In this document: positions 54,258 to 62,593 of the stretch, piece by piece
Position numbering within the stretch: position 1 is the stretch's first letter
Layout of the letters: the number at the start of each line of letters is the position of its first letter
Source: Streptomyces sp. NBC_01198
Lineage (GTDB): Bacteria; Actinomycetota; Actinomycetes; Streptomycetales; Streptomycetaceae
Assembly (NCBI RefSeq): GCF_036010485.1
Contig: NZ_CP108568.1
Location: 682,001-746,000, forward strand
Direction of reading: 5' to 3'
DNA: 64,000 nucleotides
The notes under the pieces: model-generated
The model's input: the letters and a program-made list of their open reading frames with translations, nothing else
The model's database searches: none
What the model was told of the DNA's origin: nothing
Made by a program: the position numbers and the translations under genes

Positions 54258-54551
54258 TCAGTCGGCCAGCGGCACGGCGAGCCGGACCGCGCCCCGCATG
54301 TCCAGCCACGCGGTGTCGGGGCCGCGCACCAGCCGCAGGACCACCCCGGAGCAGTCGGGGCATCGCGCGGTGAGGCCGGGGCCACGCGGGTAGACCCGCA
54401 GGAGGGCCACCGGTCCGGTGGACCCGCAGTGCGCGCAGCGGCTGACCGCCGCGGTGACGTCCACCGCGAACAGCTCCGAGAGCGGACCTGCCAGGGCGTT
54501 GCCGTCCAGGTAGCTGTCGGCGTACGGGTCGGCGGGCACGATCGCGTCCAT
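54258..54551 (-). CDS. Small zinc-ribbon protein (DUF6510-like)
   Basis: 97 residues with four cysteines in two CxxC pairs: Cys39/Cys42 (CAHC) and Cys64/Cys67 (CPDC), forming a likely zinc ribbon. N-terminal DSYLDGNALAGPLSELFAVD is conserved in the family as I recall it. It starts one base after the oxidoreductase stop and is the last gene of a three-gene operon with a molybdopterin enzyme and a flavin reductase. Confidence 0.85.
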   Translation of the reverse strand: MDAIVPADPYADSYLDGNALAGPLSELFAVDVTAAVSRCAHCGSTGPVALLRVYPRGPGLTARCPDCSGVVLRLVRGPDTAWLDMRGAVRLAVPLAD

Positions 54552-54552
54552 C

Positions 54553-55308
54553 TCATCCTCCGCTGGGGCCGAAGCGTTCGGTACGGATACGGCCGGGGTC
54601 ATGGCCCTGGGCGACCAGCTGCACCGCGGCGGCCTCCACGAAACCGGTGGGTCCGCACACGTACACCGTGGGTTCGAAGTCCGGGGGCCACCCCCACTGC
54701 ACCAGATCCGCCGGGGCCAGCCGTCCCGGCGGTCGGGTGGCGCCCTGCGGGGCGGAGCGGGTGTAGACGTAGGTGACGTCGAGCCCCGCGGAGCCGCGTT
54801 CCAGGTCCGGCGCGTACAGCCGGTCGGCCGGCTCGCGTAGCGAGTACAGCAGCCGGAAGGGCGCCCGGCTGCCCTCGGCCTCCCGAGCCCGGATCATCGC
54901 CATCAGCGGCACCAGGCCGGAGCCGCCGGCGACCAGCAGCACCGGTTCCCGCTGCTCGGGACGCCACACGAACCAGCCGCCCACCGGCCCGCGGATCTCG
55001 ATCCGGTCCCCCACCGCCAGGCCCTCGATCAGATACGGCGAGACCTCGCCGTCCGGCACGCGCTGCACCGTCAGCTCCAGCCGGTCCGCGTCCTGCGCGG
55101 AGGCCAGGGAGTAGCTGCGCTGCGTGCTGTAGCCGTCCTCGGCCGTCAGCCGTACGTCCACGTGCTGCCCGGCCAGGTGCCCGGCCCAGCCGGGCACGTC
55201 GAACACCAGCGTCTGCGCGGACGCGGTCTCCTCGCGCCGCTCCACCAGCGTGGCGGCCTGCCAGCGCAGCCGCGCCCCTAGTCGCCCTGATACCGCTGCT
55301 CGCGCCAT
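54553..55308 (-). CDS. Ferredoxin-NADP reductase-like flavoprotein
   Basis: 251 residues. FAD-binding RSYSLAS in the first half and NAD(P)-binding LVAGGSGLVPLMAM and VYVCGPTGFVEAA in the second; no 2Fe-2S domain. ATG 55308 follows GGAG by five bases and overlaps the upstream molybdopterin gene by 31 bp. It probably passes electrons between NAD(P)H and the molybdopterin enzyme. Confidence 0.92.
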   Translation of the reverse strand: MARAAVSGRLGARLRWQAATLVERREETASAQTLVFDVPGWAGHLAGQHVDVRLTAEDGYSTQRSYSLASAQDADRLELTVQRVPDGEVSPYLIEGLAVGDRIEIRGPVGGWFVWRPEQREPVLLVAGGSGLVPLMAMIRAREAEGSRAPFRLLYSLREPADRLYAPDLERGSAGLDVTYVYTRSAPQGATRPPGRLAPADLVQWGWPPDFEPTVYVCGPTGFVEAAAVQLVAQGHDPGRIRTERFGPSGG

Positions 55309-55877
55309 GGGTCTCCGTAGTCGTGGTAGCCCGCGCTCTCCCAGAACCCCTGCTCGTCGTGCTCCCGCAGCTCGATCCCGCGCACCCACTTCGCGGACTT
55401 CCACAGGTACAGATGCGGTACGAGCAACCGGGCCGGGCCGCCGTGCTCGGGCGGCAGGTCCTCGCCGCCGTAACGGAAGGCGATCCACGCCTGGCCGTCG
55501 AGCAGGTCGGCGAGCGGGATATTGGTGGTGTAGCCGCCGTAGGAGTGGACCAGCGCGTAATGCGCCGACGACTCGACGTCCGCCAGCAGCGTGTCCAGCG
55601 AGACGCCCTCCCACGAGGTGCCGAACTTCGACCATTTGGTCACGCAGTGCAGGTCCACCGTGGGCGTCTGCCGGGGCAGCGCCATCAGTTCCGCCCACGA
55701 CCACTGCCGCCGCTCGCCGTTCTCCGTGACGACCGAGAACTCCCAGTCCTCGCGGGGCACACGTGGGGTCGGCCCGGCCGACAGCACCGGGAAGTCACGG
55801 GTCTCGTACTGCCCGGGAGGGAGTTTGTGCCCGGCCTCGGGCCGCCGGCCGTGGAATCCGCGCGAAATGATGGGCAT
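55278..55877 (-). CDS. Sulfite-oxidase-family molybdopterin oxidoreductase (YedY/MsrP-like, cytoplasmic)
   Basis: 199 residues, a single SUOX Mo-cofactor domain. Mo-ligand Cys78 in TVDLHCVTKWS, cofactor-binding GTSWEGVSLDTLL, HSYGGYTTNIPL and ARLLVPHLYLWKSAKWVRGI. There is no Tat or Sec signal (MPIISRGFHGRRPEAGHKLP), so the enzyme is cytoplasmic, unlike E. coli YedY. It is encoded with a flavin reductase and a zinc-ribbon protein. Substrate unknown. Confidence 0.9.
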   Translation of the reverse strand: MPIISRGFHGRRPEAGHKLPPGQYETRDFPVLSAGPTPRVPREDWEFSVVTENGERRQWSWAELMALPRQTPTVDLHCVTKWSKFGTSWEGVSLDTLLADVESSAHYALVHSYGGYTTNIPLADLLDGQAWIAFRYGGEDLPPEHGGPARLLVPHLYLWKSAKWVRGIELREHDEQGFWESAGYHDYGDPWREQRYQGD

Positions 55878-56073
55878 GACGAGTGTCGACCTCCAAGGGA
55901 CCCTGCCCGTCGCGTGCGGCGGGTGCGTGGCGCGTCGCCCGGCGGGCGGACGCGGATGCCCCGCTCCGACGCAAGCCCCCCTCATTCCGAGGATGGCACG
56001 CACCGGGCGGCACCGCGACGGCACAGGCCGCGGCGCGTCGGCCGCCGTCGAGCGCTGGGCGGGGCGGCGACCG

Positions 56074-56433
56074 TCAGCTCTTCGCGGCTGCGGCCTTCAT
56101 CGCCCTGACCTGCTGGGCGAACCCCTTGACCGTGTAGTCCGGGGGAAGCTGGTCGACCAGCACGATGTCGGAGATCGCGCTGCCGATGCGCAGCGGGCGG
56201 AGCTTCTCGTACTCGGGTGAGTTGTACCAGTTCTCTGCCGCGGCACGGTCGGGGAACTCCATCAGCACCACCGTGCCGGGCCACGAGCCCTCGGTGACGG
56301 TGACCTCGCCGTTGGCCAGCCACTTGCCGCCGTAGGGCGCGACCGTCGCCTCGACGTGCTCCAGGTAGTCCAGCGCGTCGTCGTTGGGGATGTCACCGGG
56401 GATACGCAAGTGGTTGATCAGGTACGTGCTCAT
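56074..56433 (-). CDS. DUF1330 family protein
   Basis: 119 residues with the dimeric alpha/beta-barrel pattern: YLINHLRIPG, YLEHVEATVAPYGGKWLANG, LMEFPDRAAAENWYNSPEY. A small ferredoxin-like fold with no known reaction. Start at 56433; the longer frame adds unrelated residues. It is separated from the HxlR remnant by about 130 bp of unremarkable sequence. Confidence 0.88.
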   Translation of the reverse strand: MSTYLINHLRIPGDIPNDDALDYLEHVEATVAPYGGKWLANGEVTVTEGSWPGTVVLMEFPDRAAAENWYNSPEYEKLRPLRIGSAISDIVLVDQLPPDYTVKGFAQQVRAMKAAAAKS

Positions 56434-56561
56434 GTCGGCGCCTTCCGTATCGGCGACCCGCGCGTACGCGGCCGCGCCGCCCTTGTGGACCCGCCTCCCA
56501 GTGTCGAACCGCCCCGGCGACTCTGCCACCGGGGCGGCGCATGGGGGGCGAGGGGCGCGGC

Positions 56562-56703
56562 GCTAGGCCGGATCCGGGTCGGCGGAGCCGGCGACGCGGG
56601 CGGGGGTCGCATACCGCTCCCCCCACACGCGCAGCGCGGTGAGGACGGGGAGGAGGTCGCGGCCGGCGTCGGCGAGGAGGTACTCGTCCCGCGGCGGCCC
56701 ACT
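56562..56703 (-). pseudogene. 3' remnant of an HxlR-family regulator
   Basis: About 46 codons ending at TAG 56562 read GPPRDEYLLADAGRDLLPVL, then TALRVWGERYATPA, matching the last wing and helix of HxlR/MarR-like regulators. The HTH and 5' end are missing. The divergent SDR gene begins about 110 bp away, the classic HxlR/oxidoreductase arrangement. Confidence 0.7.
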
Positions 56704-56814
56704 GGCGGCCGGATCCGCACCCGCAGGTCCCAGCCGCCCCGCACCTCGCGGAAGCCCGGCGACCCGGCATCGATGCGTCGCCGGATCCGCCGCACCACCA
56801 GACAGGAGACCGAC

Positions 56815-57594
56815 ATGACGTCCGTACTCATCACCGGCGCCTCCCGGGGCATCGGCCGGGCCATCGCGATCGAACTGGCCGCCCGCGGCCATCGGGTCGT
56901 CGCCACCGGCCGCCGGCTCGAAGACCTCGACGGCCTCCCCGTCGACCAGTGCCTGCGCCTGGACGTCACCGACCAGGACAGCGTCGACGAGGCCCTTCGC
57001 GCGGCGGGCGAGATCGACGCGCTCGTCAGCAACGCCGGCGCGACGATCCGCGGGTCGCTGGAGAACGTGCCGGTCTCCGAGGTCGAGGCCCTCTTCCAGC
57101 TCAACACCTTCGGCGCCCTGCGGGTGGCCCAAGGGGTGCTGCCCGCCATGCGCGAACGGGGGGCCGGCTGGCTGGTCTTCGTCTCCAGCATCCAGGGCCG
57201 CGCGGTCGTGCCGATCATCGGCCCGTACGCCGCCAGCAAATGGGCGCTTGAGGCGTTCGCCGAGACGCTGGCCGTCGAGGCCGGCCACTTCGGGGTCAAG
57301 GTGAGCATCATGCAGCCGGGCACCGTCTCCTCCGGCGGGCCCGAGCGCGCCAAGTCCTTCTTCGCCGAGAACGACCCTTACACCCAGCTGTTCCAGCAGT
57401 TCGGGCCGCTGCGCGGCACCTCCATCTTCGAGGCGATCACCCCGGAGGAAGTGGCCGCCGCGGTCGCCGACACCATCGAGCGCTCCGACCCTCCGCTGCG
57501 CGTCCCGGTGGGCGCACCGGCCATCACCGCCCTGGAGGCGCGCAAGGCGGCTCCGGAGCACGCTCCCTTCGTGCCGGTCACCCTCGACTGGTAG
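56815..57594 (+). CDS. Short-chain dehydrogenase/reductase
   Basis: 259 residues. NAD(P)-binding TGASRGIG, SNAG, catalytic Ser in FVSSIQG, YxxxK in PYAASKWALEAFAE, and PGTVSSGG after it. Arg in TGRR after strand 2 suggests NADP(H). ATG 56815 follows ACAGGAGA. Substrate unknown; a degraded HxlR regulator lies divergently upstream. Confidence 0.93.
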   Translation: MTSVLITGASRGIGRAIAIELAARGHRVVATGRRLEDLDGLPVDQCLRLDVTDQDSVDEALRAAGEIDALVSNAGATIRGSLENVPVSEVEALFQLNTFGALRVAQGVLPAMRERGAGWLVFVSSIQGRAVVPIIGPYAASKWALEAFAETLAVEAGHFGVKVSIMQPGTVSSGGPERAKSFFAENDPYTQLFQQFGPLRGTSIFEAITPEEVAAAVADTIERSDPPLRVPVGAPAITALEARKAAPEHAPFVPVTLDW

Positions 57595-57753
57595 CCGCAC
57601 CGCCCACCCCGTGCCGGTCCCGTTGACCGGCAGCGAACCGCCGGACCCGCAAATCGCCCGCGGTTCGCGCCTGCACCTCCCGTTCCTCCGGTGGATCACC
57701 ACATAGCGTGAGCGCACAAAACGGGACGTACGCGACAACGGGAGCGACCGGGC

Positions 57754-59262
57754 GTGGAGCGCAAGTGGTGGACTCTGATCGCGGTGTCGGTGGCGACATT
57801 CATGCTGCTGCTCGACATCACCGTGGTCAATGTGGCGTTGCCGTCGATCCGGAAGGACCTGAACGCCAGCTTCACGGACCTGCAGTGGGTGCTGGACGCG
57901 TACACCTTGACGCTGGCCGCACTGGTGCTGACGGCCGGCTCGCTCGCCGACCGGCTGGGGCGCAGGAAGATCTTCGCCTGGGGGCTGACGATCTTCTCGG
58001 TGGCCTCGCTGTTGTGCGCGCTGGCGCCCAACCCCACGTTCCTGAACGTGGCACGGGCGGTCCAGGGGGTCGGCGGGGCGGCGATGTTCGCGGTCTCCCT
58101 CGCGCTGGTCGCGCAGGAGTTCCCGGCAGGCCGGGAGCGGGGCGTGGCGATGGGGTGGTACGGAGCGACGATCGGCGTGGCGGTCGCGGTGGGACCGCTC
58201 ATCGGCGGGGCGCTGACCGACGGGCTGGGATGGGAGTCGATCTTCTACCTGAACGTGCCGATCGGAGCGATCACCCTGCTGATCACCTTCACCCGGCTGC
58301 GGGAGACCCGCGACCCCGACGCGACACGGGTGGACTGGGCCGGGGTCGCGGCGTTCAGCGGCTCCCTCTTCCTGCTGGTACTGGCGATGGTCAGGGGCAA
58401 CGACGAGGGGTGGAGCAGCACGATGATCCTCTCGCTCATCTCGGGGTCCGCGGCGCTGATGGCGGCCTTCATCCTGATCGAGTCCCGGGTCGCCGAGCCG
58501 ATGCTCCCGCTGCGCCTCTTCCGCCGGCACGCCTTCACCGGCGTGCAGATGGCGGCGTTCGGGGTGTCGAGCTCGCTCTTCGCGCTCTTCCTCTACCTGA
58601 CGCTCTACCTGCAGGACTACCTCGGGCTCACCCCCTTCGCGACCGGCCTGCGCTACCTGCCGATCACCGCGGTGAGCTTCCTGGCCTCGCCGATCGCCGG
58701 CCTGCTGCTGTCGCGGGTGCCGGCGCGGGTGCTGCTCGGGGTCGGCCTGACGGCCGTCGGGCTCGGCCTGTACCTCATGGGCGGGGTCGAACCCGGCGAC
58801 GACTGGAAGACGCTGCTGGCCGGGTTCGTCATCGCCGGTGCGGGAACCGGGCTGATCAACCCGGTCATCGCGGATGTCGCGGTGAGCGTGGTGCCCAAGC
58901 GGCAGAGCGGGATGGCAGCCGGTGTCAACGACACCTTCCGCCAGGTGGGCATCTCGGTGGGGATCGCCGTGTGGGGGGCGATCTTCGTGGCCCGGGGCGA
59001 GAAGAAGGTCAGGGAACTGACGGCCGGGACACCCGCCGCCGGCGGCAGCCATCCACGGGACCTCGTCGAGGCCGCGTCCTCGGGGAATCTTGACCAGGCG
59101 CTCGCCGCCTTCCCCCCGCAGGCCAGGCAGTCCGTCAGGAACGCGGCCCGCGAAGGCTTCCTCGTCGGGTTCAACCAAGTGGTCTACCTCGGCTCGCTGG
59201 TCTGCTTCGCCTCCGCGGTCCTGGCCGTGTGGCTGGTACGCGAGCGCGACATCGAACGCTGA
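57754..59262 (+). CDS. MFS drug exporter, DHA2 family
   Basis: 502 residues, 14 helices. Motif D1 LLDITVVNVALPSI, motif A GSLADRLGRRKIF, motif C GATIGVAVAVGPLIGG. A hydrophilic loop of about 60 residues precedes the last helix, typical of the family. GTG start. Same strand as, but separated from, the SDR gene by 159 bp. Confidence 0.92.
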   Translation: MERKWWTLIAVSVATFMLLLDITVVNVALPSIRKDLNASFTDLQWVLDAYTLTLAALVLTAGSLADRLGRRKIFAWGLTIFSVASLLCALAPNPTFLNVARAVQGVGGAAMFAVSLALVAQEFPAGRERGVAMGWYGATIGVAVAVGPLIGGALTDGLGWESIFYLNVPIGAITLLITFTRLRETRDPDATRVDWAGVAAFSGSLFLLVLAMVRGNDEGWSSTMILSLISGSAALMAAFILIESRVAEPMLPLRLFRRHAFTGVQMAAFGVSSSLFALFLYLTLYLQDYLGLTPFATGLRYLPITAVSFLASPIAGLLLSRVPARVLLGVGLTAVGLGLYLMGGVEPGDDWKTLLAGFVIAGAGTGLINPVIADVAVSVVPKRQSGMAAGVNDTFRQVGISVGIAVWGAIFVARGEKKVRELTAGTPAAGGSHPRDLVEAASSGNLDQALAAFPPQARQSVRNAAREGFLVGFNQVVYLGSLVCFASAVLAVWLVRERDIER

Positions 59263-59453
59263 GGCCCGCCCGGCACGAAGCGCCCTCCGCCGCACGGGCC
59301 GGCCGGGCGCCGGCAAGGTCTACCTGATTGGCCGACAAGGAGCCGCCGCGGCGGCGGGGACGATGGTGATGACGGCGCGCCCGCGGCCCCCGCCCGGGAC
59401 CCGGCGACCCGCCACCGGCACGCCCGAGACCGCGAAAACGAAACGGACCCGCC

Positions 59454-60476
59454 ATGTCCCATCATCTCGACACCCCGCTCGCGGCCCAGAACGGCCAGCT
59501 CTACCTGGACGACCTGTACGTCTTCCCCGGCGAGAACAGCACCGTCCTCGCCATGGACGTCAACTCCGACATCACCGGCGTCTACGCCCAGCCGGGCTTC
59601 CACCCCGAGGCCCGCTACGAGTTCAAGGTGCACCTCGACGGCGCCGAGACCGAGACCCTGACCTACCGGTTCACCTTCGGTGACGCGGACAGCGACGGCC
59701 GGCAGACCCTGCGGATGCACACCCTCACCGGCGGCGACGCGCGCGAGGACACCGCCGAGGGCGACCTGGTGCTCGAAGGCCGCACCGGCGAGACCGCCAC
59801 CGCCGGCGACGTCCGCGTGTGGGCCGGCCGTATCGCCGACCCCTTCTACATCGACCTGTCGCTGCTCGCCATCGTCAACGGCGCCGTCGGCAAGGGCACC
59901 GCGGTGGACCTGTCGGCCTGGCGCCCGCAGGCGGCGAAGAACACCTTCGCCGGCACCTCCGTCGAGACCATCGTGCTGGAGATCCCGCACGCCGACGCGC
60001 AGCTGCGGCCCGGCACACGTATCGGCGTGTGGAGCGCGACCAAGCTGGCCACCGACGCCGGCGGATGGCGGCAGATCAACCGCGCGGGCCACCCGATGAT
60101 GTGGCCGATCTTCTGGCCGGGCGACACGGACTTCTCAAACCCCGCCAACACCAGGCACCCTTCGGAGGACCTGGCCGCCGCCGGCGCGCTCATCGCCGAG
60201 CAGGTCGCCACCGTCGTGGCGAAGACCGGCACCTCGGCGGACCCCGAGGGCTACGGGCACACCGTCTCCCGGCAGCTGTTCCCCGACGTGCTGCCCTACG
60301 TGGTCGGCACCCCCGCCAGTTTCGGCTTCGCCACCCGCAACGGCCGCACCCACGCCGACAACGCACCCGAGGCGATGCTCTGCCTCGTCACCAACACCGC
60401 CGTACCCTCCGGGCTGACCCCCGCCGTCGCCAAGGGCCAGCGGGCCGACCGCTTCCCCTACGTCGTACCGGCGTAG
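59454..60476 (+). CDS. DUF4331 family protein
   Basis: 340 residues: SHHLDTPLAAQNGQLYLDDL at the N-terminus, YVFPGENSTVLAMDVN, RVWAGRIADPFYIDL, WSATKLAT and PMMWPIFWPGDTDF. These match DUF4331, usually found in secreted or cytosolic proteins of unknown role; this member has no signal peptide. A 9-bp-arm inverted repeat follows. Confidence 0.88.
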   Translation: MSHHLDTPLAAQNGQLYLDDLYVFPGENSTVLAMDVNSDITGVYAQPGFHPEARYEFKVHLDGAETETLTYRFTFGDADSDGRQTLRMHTLTGGDAREDTAEGDLVLEGRTGETATAGDVRVWAGRIADPFYIDLSLLAIVNGAVGKGTAVDLSAWRPQAAKNTFAGTSVETIVLEIPHADAQLRPGTRIGVWSATKLATDAGGWRQINRAGHPMMWPIFWPGDTDFSNPANTRHPSEDLAAAGALIAEQVATVVAKTGTSADPEGYGHTVSRQLFPDVLPYVVGTPASFGFATRNGRTHADNAPEAMLCLVTNTAVPSGLTPAVAKGQRADRFPYVVPA

Positions 60477-60534
60477 CCCGCGGCACCCTGCGGCGGCCCG
60501 GGGAGACGGTCCGGGTCGCCGCCTCCCGGCCGGG

Positions 60535-60563
60535 GCCTTGCGGACCGGAACTGACCGCAAGGC
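60535..60563. repeat. Inverted repeat, 9-bp arms, 11-nt spacer
   Basis: GCCTTGCGG (60535-60543) and its exact complement (60555-60563) lie between the DUF4331 stop and the NmrA-like ATG at 60580. Either an operator of the downstream gene or a terminator of the upstream one. Confidence 0.55.
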
Positions 60564-60579
60564 TCCCTACGGTCGGGTC

Positions 60580-61434
60580 ATGAACCACACGCAGAAGATT
60601 CTTGTCACCGGCGCCACCGGAACGGTCGGCCGTCAGGTCGTCACCGAACTGCTCGCTCGCGGCCACGCGGTGCGCGCACTCACCCGCGACGCGTCGGCGG
60701 CCGCCTTCCCGGCCGGCGTCGAGGTGTTCGAGGGCGACCTGACCGAACCCGACGGCCTGCTGCCCGCCCTGGAGGGCGTCACCGGCGTCCACCTGATCGC
60801 CTTCTCCGGGGCCTGGACCCCGCTGGAGACCGGCCCGCAGATCCTCAAACTCGCCCGCGAGGCCGGCGTACGCAGGGTCACCGTGCTGCACAACGGCGCA
60901 CCGTCCCCGCTGGAGGACGCCGTGCGCGGCGAGGACGGCATCGCCTGGACGGTGCTGATGCCGGTGGAGTTCATGGCCAACGCGCTGGAGTGGGCCGAAG
61001 GGATCGTGTCCGCCGACGAGGTCCGCGAGCCGTTCGTCTCCCGGCGCAGCGCCATGGTCCACGAGGGCGACATCGGCGCCGTCGCAGCCGTCGCGCTCAC
61101 CGAGGAGGGCCACGGGGGCCAGGAGTACGTGATCACCGGCCCCGAGGTGCTGACGGTCGGCAGGAAGGTGGCGACGATCGCGGCCGCCCGCCACCAGGAG
61201 ATCACCCTGGTCGAGCTCACCGAGGAGCAGGCCGTCGCCGAATGGCGGGCGGCGGGCAAGCCGGAGGACCTCATCGGCTTCCTGCTGGAGATGTACGAGC
61301 ACACCCCTGAGGTGGGCCGTACGGTCGCCGACACCGTCGAGAAGGTCACCGGCCGCCCCGCCCGCACGTTCACCGAGTGGGCCGCGGACCACGTGGACGC
61401 CTTCACGGTGACCGCGCCACAAGCGGTGGCGTAA
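60580..61434 (+). CDS. NmrA-like NAD(P)-binding epimerase-type protein
   Basis: 284 residues, atypical SDR: ILVTGATGTVGRQVVTELLA (NADP Rossmann), RALTRDASAAAFPAGVEVFE, HNGAPSPLEDAVRGED, then VLMPVEFMANALEWAEGI. The usual YxxxK is absent, as in NmrA/QOR2 relatives. Likely a quinone reductase or regulatory sensor. No clear Shine-Dalgarno. Confidence 0.88.
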   Translation: MNHTQKILVTGATGTVGRQVVTELLARGHAVRALTRDASAAAFPAGVEVFEGDLTEPDGLLPALEGVTGVHLIAFSGAWTPLETGPQILKLAREAGVRRVTVLHNGAPSPLEDAVRGEDGIAWTVLMPVEFMANALEWAEGIVSADEVREPFVSRRSAMVHEGDIGAVAAVALTEEGHGGQEYVITGPEVLTVGRKVATIAAARHQEITLVELTEEQAVAEWRAAGKPEDLIGFLLEMYEHTPEVGRTVADTVEKVTGRPARTFTEWAADHVDAFTVTAPQAVA

Positions 61435-61484
61435 CGTCCCGCCGCCGGGGGGCGCGGGCGCCGGGACCGCGCCCCCCCGGAACG

Positions 61485-61511
61485 GTGTCACACTCCGGGT
61501 CCCGGAAGGCT
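61485..61511 (+). promoter_or_regulatory. ECF41-like -35 element upstream of the region-2-less sigma protein
   Basis: TGTCACA at 61485-61491 equals the -35 I recall for ECF41 sigma factors. At the expected distance (16 bases) the -10 is GCTC rather than CGTC. The start codon follows at 61550. Confidence 0.45.
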
Positions 61512-61549
61512 CTCAGCGGCGAACGCATCCGCAACGAGAGGCCGGGAAG

Positions 61550-62236
61550 ATGTCCTACCCCCCGTCAGACTCATCGGCGGCCATACCCCAGGACGGCCCG
61601 CACGAGACGGCACCAGATCAGCTGGCGGTGAACGCACTCGCCGCCGAGTCCGTGGTGCGCGCCGAGCCCGTCTCGATGGCGCTGCTGGTCGCCCTGGAGA
61701 CTCTCCCGCCGCCGGAACGCGGGGTGTTCGTCCTGCACCAAGTGTTCGGCTACACGCACAGCGAGGTCGCCGGCATCCTCGGCCGCTCCGCGGCGGCGGT
61801 CCGCCAGGTCGCCCACCGCGCCCGCGAGCACGTCCACGCCAGGCGCCCCCGCCACGAGCCGGACCCGGGCGCCCGCCGGCAGCTCACCGGACGCTTCCTG
61901 GCCGCCGCCCGCAACGGCGACGTCGACGCGCTGCTGCGGATCCTGGCCCCGGAGGTGACCCTGTGGGGCGACGGTGCCGGCAAGGGCCCTCCGGCAGGCG
62001 GCATGCGTACGTTCCACGGCCGGGACAAGGTCGCCCGCGTCCTCGTCGCCGGCGCCCATCGCTTCCGCCAGGACCTCGACGTCGCCTACCGCAGCGTCGA
62101 CGGTGACCCGTCGGCGCTGCTGTCCGACGGCCACGGCAGGCGGGCCTTCGTCGTCCTCGACCTCACCCCGGGCAGCGATCAGGTCTGCGGAGTCTACGTC
62201 GTGGCCGATCCCGACAGGCTCTCCCGCGTCGAATGA
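61550..62236 (+). CDS. ECF41-like protein with sigma region 4 and SnoaL-type C-terminus but no region 2
   Basis: 228 residues. Residues about 40-100 are sigma region 4 (MALLVALETLPPPERGVFVL, HQVFGYTHSEVAGILGRSAA, VRQVAHRAREHV). Residues about 105-228 are the NTF2/SnoaL extension of ECF41, with WGDGAGKGPPAGG in place of the conserved DGGGK signature. Region 2, needed for core polymerase and -10 binding, is absent; the first 35 residues are unstructured. The 115 bp upstream encode no region 2 either. It may be a truncated relic or a DNA-binding regulator acting without region 2. Confidence 0.82.
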   Translation: MSYPPSDSSAAIPQDGPHETAPDQLAVNALAAESVVRAEPVSMALLVALETLPPPERGVFVLHQVFGYTHSEVAGILGRSAAAVRQVAHRAREHVHARRPRHEPDPGARRQLTGRFLAAARNGDVDALLRILAPEVTLWGDGAGKGPPAGGMRTFHGRDKVARVLVAGAHRFRQDLDVAYRSVDGDPSALLSDGHGRRAFVVLDLTPGSDQVCGVYVVADPDRLSRVE

Positions 62237-62593
62237 CCCCCGGCGGGCACGCGTGCCGACCGTTGCACCGCGTTCGCAGCGGGCACCCGCTCGCCGACCG
62301 CCCCCGCGCCGGACGCGCCGGCCTCCGCCAGGGACCGCCGGAAATCCCGTGACATCAAAGAGGTGTGGCCGTCCCCTTCCCGGGCACGCGAATCCATGGC
62401 CCCCAAGGGTGCCGATGTCCCCTCGGGGACCTGGCGGCAGCGACCGCCTGGCCGCGCCCGGCCGTCCACGCCCCCCTAGGGCGGCCGGGCGCCCCACACC
62501 TGGGCGCCCACTCCTCCGCGCAGGCATCACGCCCGGCGATCCGGGCCGCCGCGGAAGCGGTCGGCGACCCGACGGCACATCAGGTCCGCCCCG
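62237..62593. other. Non-coding stretch of 357 bp
   Basis: No frame here looks like a real gene on either strand. I see no clear hairpin or promoter apart from scattered GC-rich palindromes. Confidence 0.5.

Noticed and set aside
62194..62469. Minus-strand ORF of 91 codons downstream of the ECF41-like gene
   Set aside because: No ribosome site, no homology pattern, overlaps the end of the real gene; probably chance in high-GC DNA.
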